The notes: generated from the sequence alone by a model not told the origin. A DNA stretch of 64,000 nt from Microbacterium hydrocarbonoxydans (GCF_904831005.1 NZ_LR882982.1:1364001-1428000), one strand, 5' to 3'. Counted from the stretch's first letter, positions 53,216-62,779 are shown. Program-made: numbers and translations.

Positions 53216-53688
53216 CATGGGTGGGCCTGATCTGGGCCGAGGCGCATGACGGAGTGATCGGCGCCGAAGGGGGCATGCCCTGGTATGTGCCAGAGGATCT
53301 GGCGCACTTCAAGGAGGTCACCTCCGGGGCCCCGGTGATCATGGGACGAAAGACCTGGGATTCCCTGCCGGAGCGATTCCGTCCGCTTCCAGGGCGGGAG
53401 AACATCGTCATCACGCGGCAGCAGGATTGGCGCGCAGACGGCGCCCGGCGCGCGGCATCCGTCGTCGAGGCTGTGCGGGGGCACGAGAAGGTGTGGATCA
53501 TCGGAGGCGCCGAGATCTTCAGGCTCGTGATCGCCGACGCCGACCGTCTCGAGGTGACCGAACTCGACCTCGACGTCGACGGAGACGCCCACGCGCCCTC
53601 GACAGCCGGATGGCGTCGGGTCGACGAGGGGGACTGGCAGACCTCGCGCTCCGGCGTCCGCTATCGCTTCCTGGGCTACGAGCGCTGA
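53212..53688 (+). CDS. folA: Dihydrofolate reductase
   Basis: Regenerates tetrahydrofolate after ThyA. The 158 residues show [21 protein letters not shown] (active-site loop, with Asp in PED), [10 protein letters not shown], and [11 protein letters not shown]. The ATG overlaps the thyA stop by four bases, giving a coupled thyA-folA unit. The next gene overlaps its stop. Confidence 0.97.
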   Translation: MTWVGLIWAEAHDGVIGAEGGMPWYVPEDLAHFKEVTSGAPVIMGRKTWDSLPERFRPLPGRENIVITRQQDWRADGARRAASVVEAVRGHEKVWIIGGAEIFRLVIADADRLEVTELDLDVDGDAHAPSTAGWRRVDEGDWQTSRSGVRYRFLGYER

Positions 53689-54449
53689 TGCCCACCGCGC
53701 TCATCACCGGAGCCAGTGCCGGCCTCGGCGTGGAGTTCGCCCGTGAGCTCGCTCGCCGTCGAGCTGATCTGGTGCTCGTCGCACGGTCGGAAGACGCGCT
53801 CGAGTCCGTCGCCGCCGAGCTGCGCAGCGAACACGGGGTCGCGGTCGAGGTCCTGGTCGCGGACCTCTCGGCGGCCGACGACGTGGACCGCGTCGCCGAC
53901 CGTCTCCGCGACAGCTCCGACCCGATCGACCTGCTGATCAACAACGCGGGGTTCGGGCTGCCGCTGCAGTTCGCCGACAACGACATCGACGACGAAGTGC
54001 GCCATCTCCGTGTCCACGTCGAAGCGTCGATGCGCCTCATGCATGCGGCGCTGGGGTCCATGCGCGGCCGTGGCGGCCGCATCATCAATGTGGCCTCCGT
54101 CGCGGGTTTCATCTCGCGCTCGACCTACTCCGCCTGCAAGAGCTGGCTCATCGGCTTCAGCCGTTGGGCGAACGTCGAGTACGCCTCCGACCGGGTGAGC
54201 GTGACCGCTGTGTGCCCCGGTTTCACACACACCACCTTCCACGAGCGGATGGGGCTCGTGCCCGGGCAGGAGGGCGTCCCGGGGTTCATGTGGCTCCAGG
54301 CGCGTGATGTCGTCCGGGAGGGGCTCCGAGACGCAGCGCGGGGCAGGGCGGTCTCGATCCCGTCGCTGCGTTACAAGGCGATCGTGGCGATCGCGCGCCT
54401 GCTGCCGAGTGCATTGACGTCGGGCGTCGCTCGACGCGGTCGTGTCTGA
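53688..54449 (+). CDS. Short-chain dehydrogenase/reductase
   Basis: A 253-residue classical SDR: cofactor loop TGASAGLGVEFAREL, NNAGFG, catalytic Ser in NVASVAGFISRS, and Tyr/Lys in YSACK. The C-terminus SLRYKAIVAIARLLPSAL resembles the YqjQ/DltE-type group. Substrate unknown. The ATG shares a base with the folA stop, so it is the third gene of the thyA operon, with no evident metabolic link. Confidence 0.93.
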   Translation: MPTALITGASAGLGVEFARELARRRADLVLVARSEDALESVAAELRSEHGVAVEVLVADLSAADDVDRVADRLRDSSDPIDLLINNAGFGLPLQFADNDIDDEVRHLRVHVEASMRLMHAALGSMRGRGGRIINVASVAGFISRSTYSACKSWLIGFSRWANVEYASDRVSVTAVCPGFTHTTFHERMGLVPGQEGVPGFMWLQARDVVREGLRDAARGRAVSIPSLRYKAIVAIARLLPSALTSGVARRGRV

Positions 54450-54493
54450 ACCCCGCCACCGCGACGTTCCGCGCTGAGCGGATGCCGGTCGGA

Positions 54494-55033
54494 TCAGCGG
54501 AATCTGCCCAGCCGGATACCGGCGTAGGCGATCGCCGCCACGGTCTCTCCATCGGTGATGCGGCCGTCTGCGATCATCCCCAGGACATCCGAGAACGGCA
54601 CCCAGGTGACGGCGTCGATCCCCTCCTCCGCGCGGGTGTGCGTCGAGTCGTCGGCCGGAGTCAGGGACCGGGCGAGGAACACATGCTCGGGAGCGCGGGC
54701 GATCCCGTTCAGCGCGTTCATGGAGCCCAGAGGTCTCCAGTCCCCGGCGATGAACCCGGTCTCCTCGAGAAGCTCGCGCTGCGCGGCGGCCAATGGATCC
54801 TCGCCGTCGCTCCCGCCCGCCGGCACCTCGATCGAGACGCCTGTCGTATAGCGCTCGAGCGTGACGAGGCAGACGCGGTCCTCGTCGTCGAGCGCGACCA
54901 CGAACACCGCCGGATGCTGCATGGTCACGACGCCGTAGATCCCGTCGCCGGCGGGGCCGGTGACCTGGTCCTCGCGTACCTCGATCCACTGGTTCGCGTA
55001 CACCGTCGAAGACCCGCGTGTGACCCATCCCAT
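54494..55033 (-). CDS. Nudix hydrolase (ADP-ribose pyrophosphatase-like)
   Basis: A 179-residue Nudix enzyme with the box PAGGSDGEDPLAAAQRELLE followed by ETGF, and an N-terminal VYANQWIEVREDQVTGPAG dimerisation strand typical of ADP-ribose or nucleotide-sugar pyrophosphatases. Within the box REXXEEXG, the catalytic Glu residues are intact. Exact substrate unknown. Confidence 0.92.
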   Translation of the reverse strand: MGWVTRGSSTVYANQWIEVREDQVTGPAGDGIYGVVTMQHPAVFVVALDDEDRVCLVTLERYTTGVSIEVPAGGSDGEDPLAAAQRELLEETGFIAGDWRPLGSMNALNGIARAPEHVFLARSLTPADDSTHTRAEEGIDAVTWVPFSDVLGMIADGRITDGETVAAIAYAGIRLGRFR

Positions 55034-55046
55034 GCAATAGAGCCTA
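55034..55046 (-). promoter_or_regulatory. Leaderless-type -10 box of the Nudix gene
   Basis: Minus strand TAGGCT, seven bases (CTATTGC), ATG at 55033. Confidence 0.6.
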
Positions 55047-55056
55047 TGCGGATCCC

Positions 55057-55069
55057 TAGGATCGACTGC
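55057..55069 (+). promoter_or_regulatory. Leaderless-type -10 box of the EF-Tu domain II gene
   Basis: TAGGAT, seven bases (CGACTGC), ATG at 55070. It lies only ten bases from the opposing Nudix -10. Confidence 0.6.
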
Positions 55070-55516
55070 ATGGGATGGTTCTTCGGACGTAAGCGCGACA
55101 CCGACGACGCGAACGAGGTGCTGCGCCGGTACAACGAGGCCGAAGCCGCTCGCCTCACTGCGATGACGTCAGGAGTTGCGGGGGAGCGGGGGACAGGGGG
55201 CAGGGCTGTGGTTCCGGCGACCCCTCCGCTGTCGATGCCCTCGGGGTCGACAGAGTTCGTGGTCGAAGACGTCTTCACGATCACCGGGCGCGGAACGGTC
55301 GCTACGGGAACGGTCAGATCGGGCGTGCTGCGCGTCGACGACGACATCATCGTGCTGCGCGAAGGCGCGGTGCAGGGGCGGACGAGGATCACCGGGATTG
55401 AGGTGTTCCGGAAGCACGTGAGTGAAGCGCTCGTAGGCGACCGGGTCGGTCTGGTGCTCCGCGACAAGACCGCGATCGCCCACGGCGACGTCATCCGCGT
55501 CGCCTCGTCTGCGTGA
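55070..55516 (+). CDS. Stand-alone EF-Tu domain II-like protein
   Basis: A 148-residue protein. Residues about 1-60 are polar (GWFFGRKRDTDDANEVLRR, then EAEAAR). Residues about 65-146 match domain II of EF-Tu: FVVEDVFTITGRGTVATGTV, RSGVLRVDDDIIVL, ITGIEVFRK, and ALVGDRVGLVLRDKTA. There is no G domain or P-loop. It may bind tRNA, ribosome or a factor without GTPase activity. Function unknown. ATG 55070 follows a -10 box; dapA starts 29 bp downstream. Confidence 0.83.
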   Translation: MGWFFGRKRDTDDANEVLRRYNEAEAARLTAMTSGVAGERGTGGRAVVPATPPLSMPSGSTEFVVEDVFTITGRGTVATGTVRSGVLRVDDDIIVLREGAVQGRTRITGIEVFRKHVSEALVGDRVGLVLRDKTAIAHGDVIRVASSA

Positions 55517-55532
55517 GCGGTAGCCGAACCGA

Positions 55533-55545
55533 TACGCTGGAGGGC
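55533..55545 (+). promoter_or_regulatory. Leaderless-type -10 box of dapA
   Basis: TACGCT, seven bases (GGAGGGC), ATG at 55546. Confidence 0.6.
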
Positions 55546-56523
55546 ATGACGCACTCGGGCAACCCTTTCGGACAGGTCCTCGTCGCGCTCGTCACTCCGA
55601 TGACGGCCGATGGTGAAGTCGACTGGCCCGCCGTCGAGAAGCACATCGATGACGTCATCACTGCTGGTGCCGACGGCGTCGTCGTGACGGGAACGACCGG
55701 CGAGACCTCCACCCTGACCGACCCCGAGAAACTCAAGCTCGTCGAGATCGGCAAATCCGTCTCGGCCGGTCGCGCCAAGATCATCACCGGTGGCGGATCC
55801 AACGAGACCGCTCACGCCATCGAGCTGTACAAGGCGAGTGAGAAGGCCGGGGCCGACGGCATCATGATCGTCACCCCGTACTACAACAAGCCGACCCAGG
55901 CGGGCATCCTGACGCACTTCCGTCTCGTCGCCGACGCCACCGACCTGCCCGTGATCCTGTACGACATCCCGGGCCGCACGGGTGTGCCCATCAAGTACGA
56001 GACGATCCTGCGCTTGGCCAAGCACCCCAACATCCTCGCTGTGAAGGACGCCAAGGGTGACTTCTCCGAGGTGAGCCGCGTACTCAATCAGACAGACCTG
56101 ATGTACTTCTCCGGCGATGACGCGAACGCACTGCCGCACCTCGCGATCGGCGCCACGGGGCTGATCGGCGTGACCGCGAACATCACGGCGACGCCGTACC
56201 GCACCATCATCGACGCAGTGAATCGCGGCGATCTCGCCACCGCGACCGCGGAGCATCAGCGTCTGGAGCCGCTCGTGCGTGCGGTCATGACGCATGTTCC
56301 CGGAACCGTCGCGGCGAAGTACATCCTGCACGGACTCGGCCGCATCTCGAGTCCGCGCGTGCGTCTGCCGCTCGTCGGTCCGGAAGAGTGGGAGGCCGCC
56401 CTGATCGAGGACGAGCTCGATCTCGTCAAGGACCTCGCCGGCGCCGACTTCTCCAACTTCCGCCCCGATCGCAATGCGGCCGCGGGTGGCGCCCTGCCGA
56501 AGGTTCACGGCACGACCCGCTGA
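55546..56523 (+). CDS. dapA: 4-hydroxy-tetrahydrodipicolinate synthase
   Basis: Condenses pyruvate with aspartate semialdehyde, the entry to diaminopimelate and lysine synthesis. The 325-residue aldolase-class TIM barrel shows GTTGETSTLTDPE, VTPYYNKPTQ, LYDIPGRTG and the Schiff-base Lys in ILAVKDAKGD. ATG 55546 follows a -10 box; upstream codons to 55513 are not conserved. rnj follows 69 bp downstream, a common actinobacterial order. Confidence 0.96.
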   Translation: MTHSGNPFGQVLVALVTPMTADGEVDWPAVEKHIDDVITAGADGVVVTGTTGETSTLTDPEKLKLVEIGKSVSAGRAKIITGGGSNETAHAIELYKASEKAGADGIMIVTPYYNKPTQAGILTHFRLVADATDLPVILYDIPGRTGVPIKYETILRLAKHPNILAVKDAKGDFSEVSRVLNQTDLMYFSGDDANALPHLAIGATGLIGVTANITATPYRTIIDAVNRGDLATATAEHQRLEPLVRAVMTHVPGTVAAKYILHGLGRISSPRVRLPLVGPEEWEAALIEDELDLVKDLAGADFSNFRPDRNAAAGGALPKVHGTTR

Positions 56524-56592
56524 CACCGTACGCGGTGCGCCGCGTCATCATCGAACGACCGGACGCGTGGAGTGTCCGACTGAGGAGACACC

Positions 56593-58269
56593 ATGTCCAT
56601 CCCCCTCGCAGAACCCGCAGCCCTCGACGACGGAACGCTGCGGGTCACCCCGCTCGGCGGCCTCGGTGAGATCGGGCGCAACATGACGATCTTCGAGTTC
56701 GACGGGAAGATCCTCATCGTCGACTGCGGCGTGCTGTTCCCCGAGGAGCACCAGCCGGGCGTCGACCTGATCCTGCCCGATTTCGAGCCGATCAAGGGAA
56801 GGCTCGACGACATCGTCGGCGTCGTGCTCACTCACGGCCATGAGGATCACATCGGCGCGGTTCCCTATCTGCTGCGACTGAAGAGCGATATCCCCGTGAT
56901 CGGGTCGGGTCTGACGCTCGCACTCGTCGAGGCGAAGCTCAAGGAACATCGCATCAAGCCCTTCACCCTCACGGTGAAGGAAGGGCAGCGTGAACAGGTC
57001 GGGCCGTTCGATCTCGAGTTCGTCGCCGTCAACCACTCGATCCCGGACGCGCTCGCGGTCGCGATCCGCACCCCTGCAGGTCTCGTCCTCGCGACCGGTG
57101 ACTTCAAGATGGACCAGCTGCCCCTCGATGGGCGCATCACCGATCTCCGCGCGTTCGCCCGCCTCGGCGAGGAGGGCGTCGACCTGTTCCTCGTCGACTC
57201 GACGAACGCCGACGTCCCGGGCTTCACACCGACTGAGCGCTCGATCGGTCCGGTGCTCGACCAGGTGATCGGCAAGGCGCCCCGTCGTGTCATCGTCGCG
57301 AGCTTCTCCAGCCACGTGCACCGCGTGCAGCAGGTACTCGACGCGGCGCACGCCCACGGGCGCCGGGTCGCTCTGCTCGGCCGCAGCATGCTGCGCAACA
57401 TGACCATCGCAGAGGACCTGGGGTACCTCAAGGTCCCCGCCGGCCTCCTCATCGACTACAAGAAGGCGCGGGACCTGCCCGACGACAAGATCGTGTACAT
57501 GTCGACGGGTTCGCAGGGCGAGCCGATGGCAGTGCTCAGCCGCATGGCGAATCTCGACCACGCGATCGAGCCCGGCCCCGGCGACACGGTGATCCTCGCC
57601 TCGAGTCTCATCCCCGGGAACGAGAACGCCGTCTACCGGGTGATCGACGGCCTCACCAAGCTCGGCGCGAACGTCGTGCACAAGGCGAACGCCAAGGTGC
57701 ACGTGTCCGGTCACGCGGCGGCGGGCGAGCTCATCTACTGCTACAACATCCTCCGGCCGAAGAACGTGCTGCCCGTGCACGGCGAGTACCGTCATCTGAT
57801 CGCCAACGCCAAGCTGGCGCAGGACACCGGCATCGACGCGGAACGGACGATCATCGCCTCGAACGGCACGGTGATCGATCTGAAGGACGGCGATGCGCGC
57901 ATCGCCGGACAGCTCGATCTCGGATTCGTCTACGTCGACGGCTCGACGGTCGGGGCGATCACGGACGCCGACCTCAAGGATCGCCGGATTCTCGCGGAGG
58001 AGGGATTCGTCTCGGTCATCGTCGTGGTCGACGCCCAGACCGGGCGGATCATCTCGGGTCCCGAGATCCACGCTCGCGGGATCGCGGAGGACGACTCCGT
58101 GTTCGATGACGTCACGCCCAAGATCGTCGCGGCCCTCAAAGAGGCGTCGGGCAACGGTGTGCGAGACACTCACGCGCTGTCGCAGGTGATCCGCCGAACG
58201 ATCGGTCGCTGGGTCAACCAGAAGCTGCGACGTCGCCCGATGATCGTTCCGCTCGTCATCGAGGCCTGA
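56593..58269 (+). CDS. rnj: Ribonuclease J
   Basis: Metallo-beta-lactamase/beta-CASP nuclease with 5'-3' exo- and endonuclease activity, central to mRNA turnover. The 558 residues contain HGHEDH (81-86), a beta-CASP insertion with FSSHVHRVQQV, MSTGSQGEP, NVVHKANAKVHVSGHA, and VLPVHGEYRHL. A C-terminal domain follows (about 460-558). GAGGAGA lies before the ATG. Downstream of dapA. Confidence 0.97.
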   Translation: MSIPLAEPAALDDGTLRVTPLGGLGEIGRNMTIFEFDGKILIVDCGVLFPEEHQPGVDLILPDFEPIKGRLDDIVGVVLTHGHEDHIGAVPYLLRLKSDIPVIGSGLTLALVEAKLKEHRIKPFTLTVKEGQREQVGPFDLEFVAVNHSIPDALAVAIRTPAGLVLATGDFKMDQLPLDGRITDLRAFARLGEEGVDLFLVDSTNADVPGFTPTERSIGPVLDQVIGKAPRRVIVASFSSHVHRVQQVLDAAHAHGRRVALLGRSMLRNMTIAEDLGYLKVPAGLLIDYKKARDLPDDKIVYMSTGSQGEPMAVLSRMANLDHAIEPGPGDTVILASSLIPGNENAVYRVIDGLTKLGANVVHKANAKVHVSGHAAAGELIYCYNILRPKNVLPVHGEYRHLIANAKLAQDTGIDAERTIIASNGTVIDLKDGDARIAGQLDLGFVYVDGSTVGAITDADLKDRRILAEEGFVSVIVVVDAQTGRIISGPEIHARGIAEDDSVFDDVTPKIVAALKEASGNGVRDTHALSQVIRRTIGRWVNQKLRRRPMIVPLVIEA

Positions 58270-58273
58270 AGCA

Positions 58274-58302
58274 CGGTGGGCTGCGGATCTCACAGCCCAC
58301 CG
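58274..58302 (+). terminator. Terminator after rnj
   Basis: Perfect 10-base arms (58274-58283, 58293-58302; CGGTGGGCTG) with a 9-base loop. Confidence 0.7.
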
Positions 58303-58327
58303 ACACGCGTCGGAAACGCGAGCGTCC

Positions 58328-58339
58328 TACTCTCAGGGG
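58328..58339 (+). promoter_or_regulatory. Leaderless-type -10 box of the GNAT gene
   Basis: TACTCT, six bases (CAGGGG), ATG at 58340. Confidence 0.55.
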
Positions 58340-58834
58340 ATGACGGATGCGTTCTCGATCCGGCCGGCCGGTCAGGCGGACGGCAGTTTCCTCGGCGACA
58401 TGGTCGTCGAGGCGGCGAACTGGCGCACAGGTGGCGCGCGTGCGCGGCATGAGATCCTCACCTCGGTCGAGCATCGACGGTATCTCTCAGGGTGGATGCG
58501 TCCGGCGGACGCCGGGTTCGTCGCAGTGGACTCAGGCGGTCGGTCGATCGGTGCGGCGTGGTACCGGGTGCTGTCGCAGGACGATCCCGGATTCGGGTTC
58601 GTCGGCACCGCGGTGCCCGAGCTCATCATCGGGGTCCAGCCCATCTGGCGAGCGCACGGTGTCGGCCGCACTCTCCTGCGTCGGCTCCTCATCCACGCCG
58701 GCGAGCAGGGACATCCTCGGATCAGCCTGAGCGTCGAGCAGGACAACTTCGCTCGGACTCTCTACCGCTCGGAGGGGTTCGTCCTCACGAGCACGGACTC
58801 CGGCCGAGACACGATGGTGCATCGGATGTCCTGA
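58340..58834 (+). CDS. GNAT family N-acetyltransferase
   Basis: A 164-residue acetyl-CoA-dependent acyltransferase fold. The acetyl-CoA loop reads GVQPIWRAHGVGRTLLRRLL (R-X-X-G-X-G), followed by ISLSVEQDNFARTLYRSEGF. Substrate unknown; it stands alone between rnj and ftsK. Confidence 0.9.
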   Translation: MTDAFSIRPAGQADGSFLGDMVVEAANWRTGGARARHEILTSVEHRRYLSGWMRPADAGFVAVDSGGRSIGAAWYRVLSQDDPGFGFVGTAVPELIIGVQPIWRAHGVGRTLLRRLLIHAGEQGHPRISLSVEQDNFARTLYRSEGFVLTSTDSGRDTMVHRMS

Positions 58835-58866
58835 GAGTGCTGTGGTCCGCACGAGCAAGACAGCGG

Positions 58867-58890
58867 AAAGCCGCGTCATTGCGGGCTTTT
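58867..58890 (+). terminator. Weak terminator after the GNAT gene
   Basis: AAAGCC-GC...GCGGGCTTTT, imperfect 8-9 base arms followed by a short T-run. Confidence 0.45.
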
Positions 58891-58905
58891 GTCTGCAGCT
58901 GGACG

Positions 58906-58917
58906 TAACGTGAGAGC
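58906..58917 (+). promoter_or_regulatory. Leaderless-type -10 box of ftsK
   Basis: TAACGT, six bases (GAGAGC), ATG at 58918. Confidence 0.55.
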
Positions 58918-61638
58918 ATGGCCAGGAGCACCACGAAATCAGCGCGCGCGTCTGACAGCGCAGCGCCACGGCCCAAGCGCCAGACTGCACCGAAGGCCCA
59001 GGCCGCGCCGAAGAAGTACATCGACGAGATCGACAGGCCTCCTGTGATCGTCCGCGCCTGGAGCGGTATCGGGCATGCTGTCGGCGGGATGTTCCGAGCC
59101 TTCGGCCCGGAGACCCTCGAGAAGGACGACCGTCGCGACGGGTTCCCCTTGCTGCTCGTCGTCCTCGCCGTCGCCGGAGCTGTCAACGAATGGTTCTTCA
59201 TCGGCAATGAGGTCGCGACGAACATCAGCGCCTACTCGGTGGGGCTCCTGATCGGCCGGATGGCCTTCATCTTCCCCGTCCTGCTGCTGTTCCTGGCCGG
59301 GTGGCTGTTCCGACACCCGTCCTCGGTGCACGACAACGGGCGGATCGGCATCGGTTTCGGGCTTCTGATGGTCACGCTCGCCGGCTTCTGCCACATCGCC
59401 GGAGGACTCCCTCAGCCGCAACAGGGAATGGTCGCTCTCAGCGCCGCCGGCGGGCTCTTCGGCTGGATCATCGGTCAGCCGTTGAGCTACCTCACGACGA
59501 TTCCCGCGTACATCGTCCTGTCGCTGCTCGCGATTCTGAGTCTGCTGATCCTCACCAAGACGCCTCCGAACCGCATCGGCCAACGCCTGGGCGACCTGTA
59601 TGCCTGGATGTTCGACGCGGAACGCATCGAGAAGCCCGCCAAGGACACCGCGTCGATCGACGAGGCGGACAAGGTCGACGATCCCGACGTGCTGCCGTGG
59701 TGGCGACGCAACAAGACGGGCCGTGAAGAAGATCCCGACGAGGGGACTCTCGGCTCCGACGACATCACCGCGCTCCTGAACACGACCGACACCACCCCGG
59801 CATACGACCAGGCTGTGACGCTCGTGAATCCCGCCGTGGCATCCGACGCCGCGACCGAGGTCCTCTCAGACGTGCGGTCGGTGACCGACGCGCTCGCGGA
59901 GCAGCAGACGACGGCCCTGTTGGACGACGAGTCCGACACGGGCGAGATGCCCGAGCTGCCCGGACTCGACGGCTTCGGCACCGACGGGCCGGGGGACAAG
60001 GGTCCGCAGGCTCCGGTCGCGCCCTACATCCTGCCGTCACCCGGCGTCCTGGCCGAGGGACCGCCGTCCGTGGCGCGGTCCGAGGCCAACGACCGGATCG
60101 TCGAGCAGATCACGAGTGTGCTCTCGCAGTTCAACGTCGATGCGAAGGTCACGGGCTTCTCTCGAGGACCCACGGTCACCCAGTACGAGGTGGAGGTGGG
60201 CCATGGAGTCAAGGTCGAGAAGATCCTCCAGCTGAGCAACAACTTCGCCTACGCCGTCGCGTCGAACGACGTGCGCATCCTGTCGCCGATCCCGGGCAAG
60301 AGCGCGATCGGGATCGAGATCCCCAACACCGACCGCGAGACGGTCGCGCTCGGCGACGTCCTCCGCTCCCAGGCCGCGCTGAAGAACACCCATCCGCTGA
60401 CGATCGGCGTGGGCAAGGACGTCGGCGGCAACTTCGTCACCGCGAACCTCGCCAAGATGCCGCACCTTCTGGTCGCCGGATCGACCGGCTCCGGAAAGTC
60501 GAGTTTCGTGAACTCGATGATCACCAGCCTTCTGATGCGCGCCCGTCCGTCCGACGTCCGTATGGTGCTGATCGACCCGAAACGGGTGGAGCTCACGAGC
60601 TACGCCGGGGTTCCGCATCTGATCACCCCCATCATCACGAACCCCAAGAAGGCTGCTGAGGCGCTGCAGTGGGTCGTGAAGGAGATGGACATGCGGTACG
60701 ACGATCTCGCGTCGTTCGGATTCCGTCACATCGACGACTTCAACCGCGCAGTGCGCGCGGGAGAAGTGGAGGTGCCGGTCGGCAGTGAACGAGTCCTGAA
60801 GCCGTACCCGTACCTTCTCGTGGTCGTCGACGAGCTCGCAGATCTCATGATGGTGGCCCCGCGCGACGTCGAGGATTCGATCGTGCGCATCACGCAGCTC
60901 GCCCGCGCATCAGGAATCCATCTGGTGCTCGCCACGCAACGACCGAGCGTCGATGTGGTCACAGGGCTCATCAAGGCGAACGTTCCTTCGCGTCTGGCCT
61001 TCGCCGTGACGAGCGTCACCGACAGTCGCGTGATCCTCGACAGCCCCGGAGCCGACAAGCTCATCGGCCAGGGAGACGCGCTGTTCTCGCCCATGGGCTC
61101 GTCCAAGCCCTTCCGCCTGCAGGGTGCGTGGGTCGATGAGAAGGAGATCGACGCGGTCGTCAAGCACGTGACTCGCCAAGCACGTCCGGACTATCGCTCC
61201 GACGTGGCCGAAGCGATGGAGCCGGCCAAGAAGAAGGAGGTCGATGAGGACATCGGCGACGATCTGGAGCTTCTCCTCGCCGCGGCCGAACTCATCATCT
61301 CGTCGCAGTTCGGGTCCACCTCGATGCTGCAGCGCAAACTGCGCGTCGGCTTCGCGAAGGCGGGTCGCCTCATGGATCTGCTTGAATCGCGCGAGATCGT
61401 AGGGCCGTCCGAGGGGTCGAAGGCACGCGATGTGCTGGCCACCGTCGAGCAGCTGCCGCAGGTGATGGCCAAGCTCCGCGGCGATGACGCTCCCGCGGCG
61501 CCCGCGCCTCCTTCCGCCTCCGCAGCGCCGGCCGTGGGAACGGTCGCGCACGACCCTGTCGAGTCTCAGTACGAGGGGCTCCCCGTCGTGGAAGCCGAAG
61601 GCGACGACGACGCCTGGGGATTGACGGGACGCGACTGA
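58918..61638 (+). CDS. ftsK: DNA translocase FtsK
   Basis: Septal DNA pump that clears and aligns chromosome termini during division. The 906 residues include a basic N-terminus, a four-span membrane domain (about 70-215), an acidic linker (about 235-360), and the motor with Walker A GSTGSGKS at 521-528 and Walker B VVDELADL (Asp638). The C-terminal gamma domain (about 790-850) carries [20 protein letters not shown]. An Ala/Pro-rich tail follows. pgsA overlaps the stop. Confidence 0.96.
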   Translation: MARSTTKSARASDSAAPRPKRQTAPKAQAAPKKYIDEIDRPPVIVRAWSGIGHAVGGMFRAFGPETLEKDDRRDGFPLLLVVLAVAGAVNEWFFIGNEVATNISAYSVGLLIGRMAFIFPVLLLFLAGWLFRHPSSVHDNGRIGIGFGLLMVTLAGFCHIAGGLPQPQQGMVALSAAGGLFGWIIGQPLSYLTTIPAYIVLSLLAILSLLILTKTPPNRIGQRLGDLYAWMFDAERIEKPAKDTASIDEADKVDDPDVLPWWRRNKTGREEDPDEGTLGSDDITALLNTTDTTPAYDQAVTLVNPAVASDAATEVLSDVRSVTDALAEQQTTALLDDESDTGEMPELPGLDGFGTDGPGDKGPQAPVAPYILPSPGVLAEGPPSVARSEANDRIVEQITSVLSQFNVDAKVTGFSRGPTVTQYEVEVGHGVKVEKILQLSNNFAYAVASNDVRILSPIPGKSAIGIEIPNTDRETVALGDVLRSQAALKNTHPLTIGVGKDVGGNFVTANLAKMPHLLVAGSTGSGKSSFVNSMITSLLMRARPSDVRMVLIDPKRVELTSYAGVPHLITPIITNPKKAAEALQWVVKEMDMRYDDLASFGFRHIDDFNRAVRAGEVEVPVGSERVLKPYPYLLVVVDELADLMMVAPRDVEDSIVRITQLARASGIHLVLATQRPSVDVVTGLIKANVPSRLAFAVTSVTDSRVILDSPGADKLIGQGDALFSPMGSSKPFRLQGAWVDEKEIDAVVKHVTRQARPDYRSDVAEAMEPAKKKEVDEDIGDDLELLLAAAELIISSQFGSTSMLQRKLRVGFAKAGRLMDLLESREIVGPSEGSKARDVLATVEQLPQVMAKLRGDDAPAAPAPPSASAAPAVGTVAHDPVESQYEGLPVVEAEGDDDAWGLTGRD

Positions 61639-62210
61639 TGGGGATTCCACGGCAACTGCCCAATGCGATCACGGTGGCGCGGATCCCGCTCGCGGTGGTG
61701 TTCTTCGTGCTGCTGCTGCTCGGCGGCACGTACGGCCTCGATGACATCGCCGTGCGCTGGATCGCCGCCGTCCTCTTCATCGTCGCGATCTCCACCGACT
61801 GGGTGGACGGCTACCTCGCACGGCGTTACGAGATCGTCAGCGATTTCGGCAAGCTCTGGGACCCCATCGCCGACAAGCTGCTGACCGGTGCCGGGTTCAT
61901 CGGACTCGCGGTGCTCGGTGAGCTGAACTGGTGGATAGTGGCCATCATTCTCGTACGGGAGTGGGGGGTCACGATCCATCGACTCGTCGTGGCCAAGGAG
62001 CATGTCGTCGCGGCGGCATGGATGGGCAAGATCAAGACCGCGGTTCAAGCCGTCGCCTTGTCATGGGCGGTGCTGCCGCTGCATGTCGTCATCGGCATCG
62101 GTCCGTGGGTGCTGATCACGAGCGTCCTGATGATCCTCGCGCTCATCCTCACCGTGGCGAGCGGCATCGACTACATCGTCGCGCAGGTGCGTGGAGCGCG
62201 AAGCCGATGA
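61638..62210 (+). CDS. pgsA: CDP-diacylglycerol-glycerol-3-phosphate 3-phosphatidyltransferase
   Basis: Makes phosphatidylglycerophosphate, the precursor of phosphatidylglycerol and cardiolipin. The 190-residue membrane protein has the CDP-alcohol phosphotransferase motif DWVDGYLARRYE followed by DFGKLWDPIADK. Start ATG overlaps the ftsK stop; cinA overlaps its own stop. Confidence 0.94.
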   Translation: MGIPRQLPNAITVARIPLAVVFFVLLLLGGTYGLDDIAVRWIAAVLFIVAISTDWVDGYLARRYEIVSDFGKLWDPIADKLLTGAGFIGLAVLGELNWWIVAIILVREWGVTIHRLVVAKEHVVAAAWMGKIKTAVQAVALSWAVLPLHVVIGIGPWVLITSVLMILALILTVASGIDYIVAQVRGARSR

Positions 62211-62689
62211 CGATCGCCTCCGCCTCTCTTGCGGCGCTCGCGGAACGTGGGTGGACGTTGGGGGTGGCGGAGTCGCTCACGGGCGGCTCGGTCGCATCCG
62301 CTCTGGTGGCTGTCCCCGGCGCATCAGCCGTGCTGCTCGGAGCGGTCGTGGCGTATGCGACACCGGTGAAGCACTCGCTGCTCGGCGTCGACGAGGTCTT
62401 GCTGCGCACACGCGGGCCGGTGCAGCCCGATGTCGCGCTGCAGATGGCGGATGGCGTGCGCGCGGCCGTTCGCGTGGACGAGCGGCCAGCAGACGTCGGC
62501 ATCGCGACCACGGGGATAGCAGGGCCGGATTCCCCCGATGGTCAGCCCGTCGGCACGGTGCACATCGCTGTGGTGACCCCGACATCGACGCAGTGTCGAT
62601 CGTTCGTCTTCGCTGGTGGCCGCGACGAGATCAGAGCTCAGGCGACGGATGCGGTGCTGACTCTGCTCGACAGTTCGGTGCGGGAATAG
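62207..62689 (+). CDS. cinA: CinA C-terminal domain protein (NMN deamidase-like)
   Basis: A 160-residue protein equal to the CinA C-terminal domain: GVAESLTGGSVASAL (the catalytic Ser region), GAVVAYATPVKHSLLGV, and TTGIAGPDSPDGQPVGTVHIA. In E. coli the corresponding PncC hydrolyses nicotinamide mononucleotide. The N-terminal MoCF-like domain of long CinA proteins is absent. ftsK-pgsA-cinA overlap sequentially, forming one operon. Confidence 0.92.
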   Translation: MTIASASLAALAERGWTLGVAESLTGGSVASALVAVPGASAVLLGAVVAYATPVKHSLLGVDEVLLRTRGPVQPDVALQMADGVRAAVRVDERPADVGIATTGIAGPDSPDGQPVGTVHIAVVTPTSTQCRSFVFAGGRDEIRAQATDAVLTLLDSSVRE

Positions 62690-62773
62690 TCGTCGGCTGC
62701 GCGTGGTTTATCCCTTCGTGCTCACACCGAAAGCACAGCGTGAAAAGGTAGGTTCTGTGAAGGTCAGTACGGC

Positions 62774-62779
62774 TAGACT
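62774..62779 (+). promoter_or_regulatory. Probable -10 box of the ClgR-type regulator
   Basis: TAGACT 51 bases before the start codon, giving a leader with its own GGAGGAGG ribosome site. Confidence 0.5.

Noticed and set aside
54925..56526. A 533-codon minus-strand frame opposite dapA
   Set aside because: Shadow frame; the real minus-strand gene here is the Nudix hydrolase ending before it.
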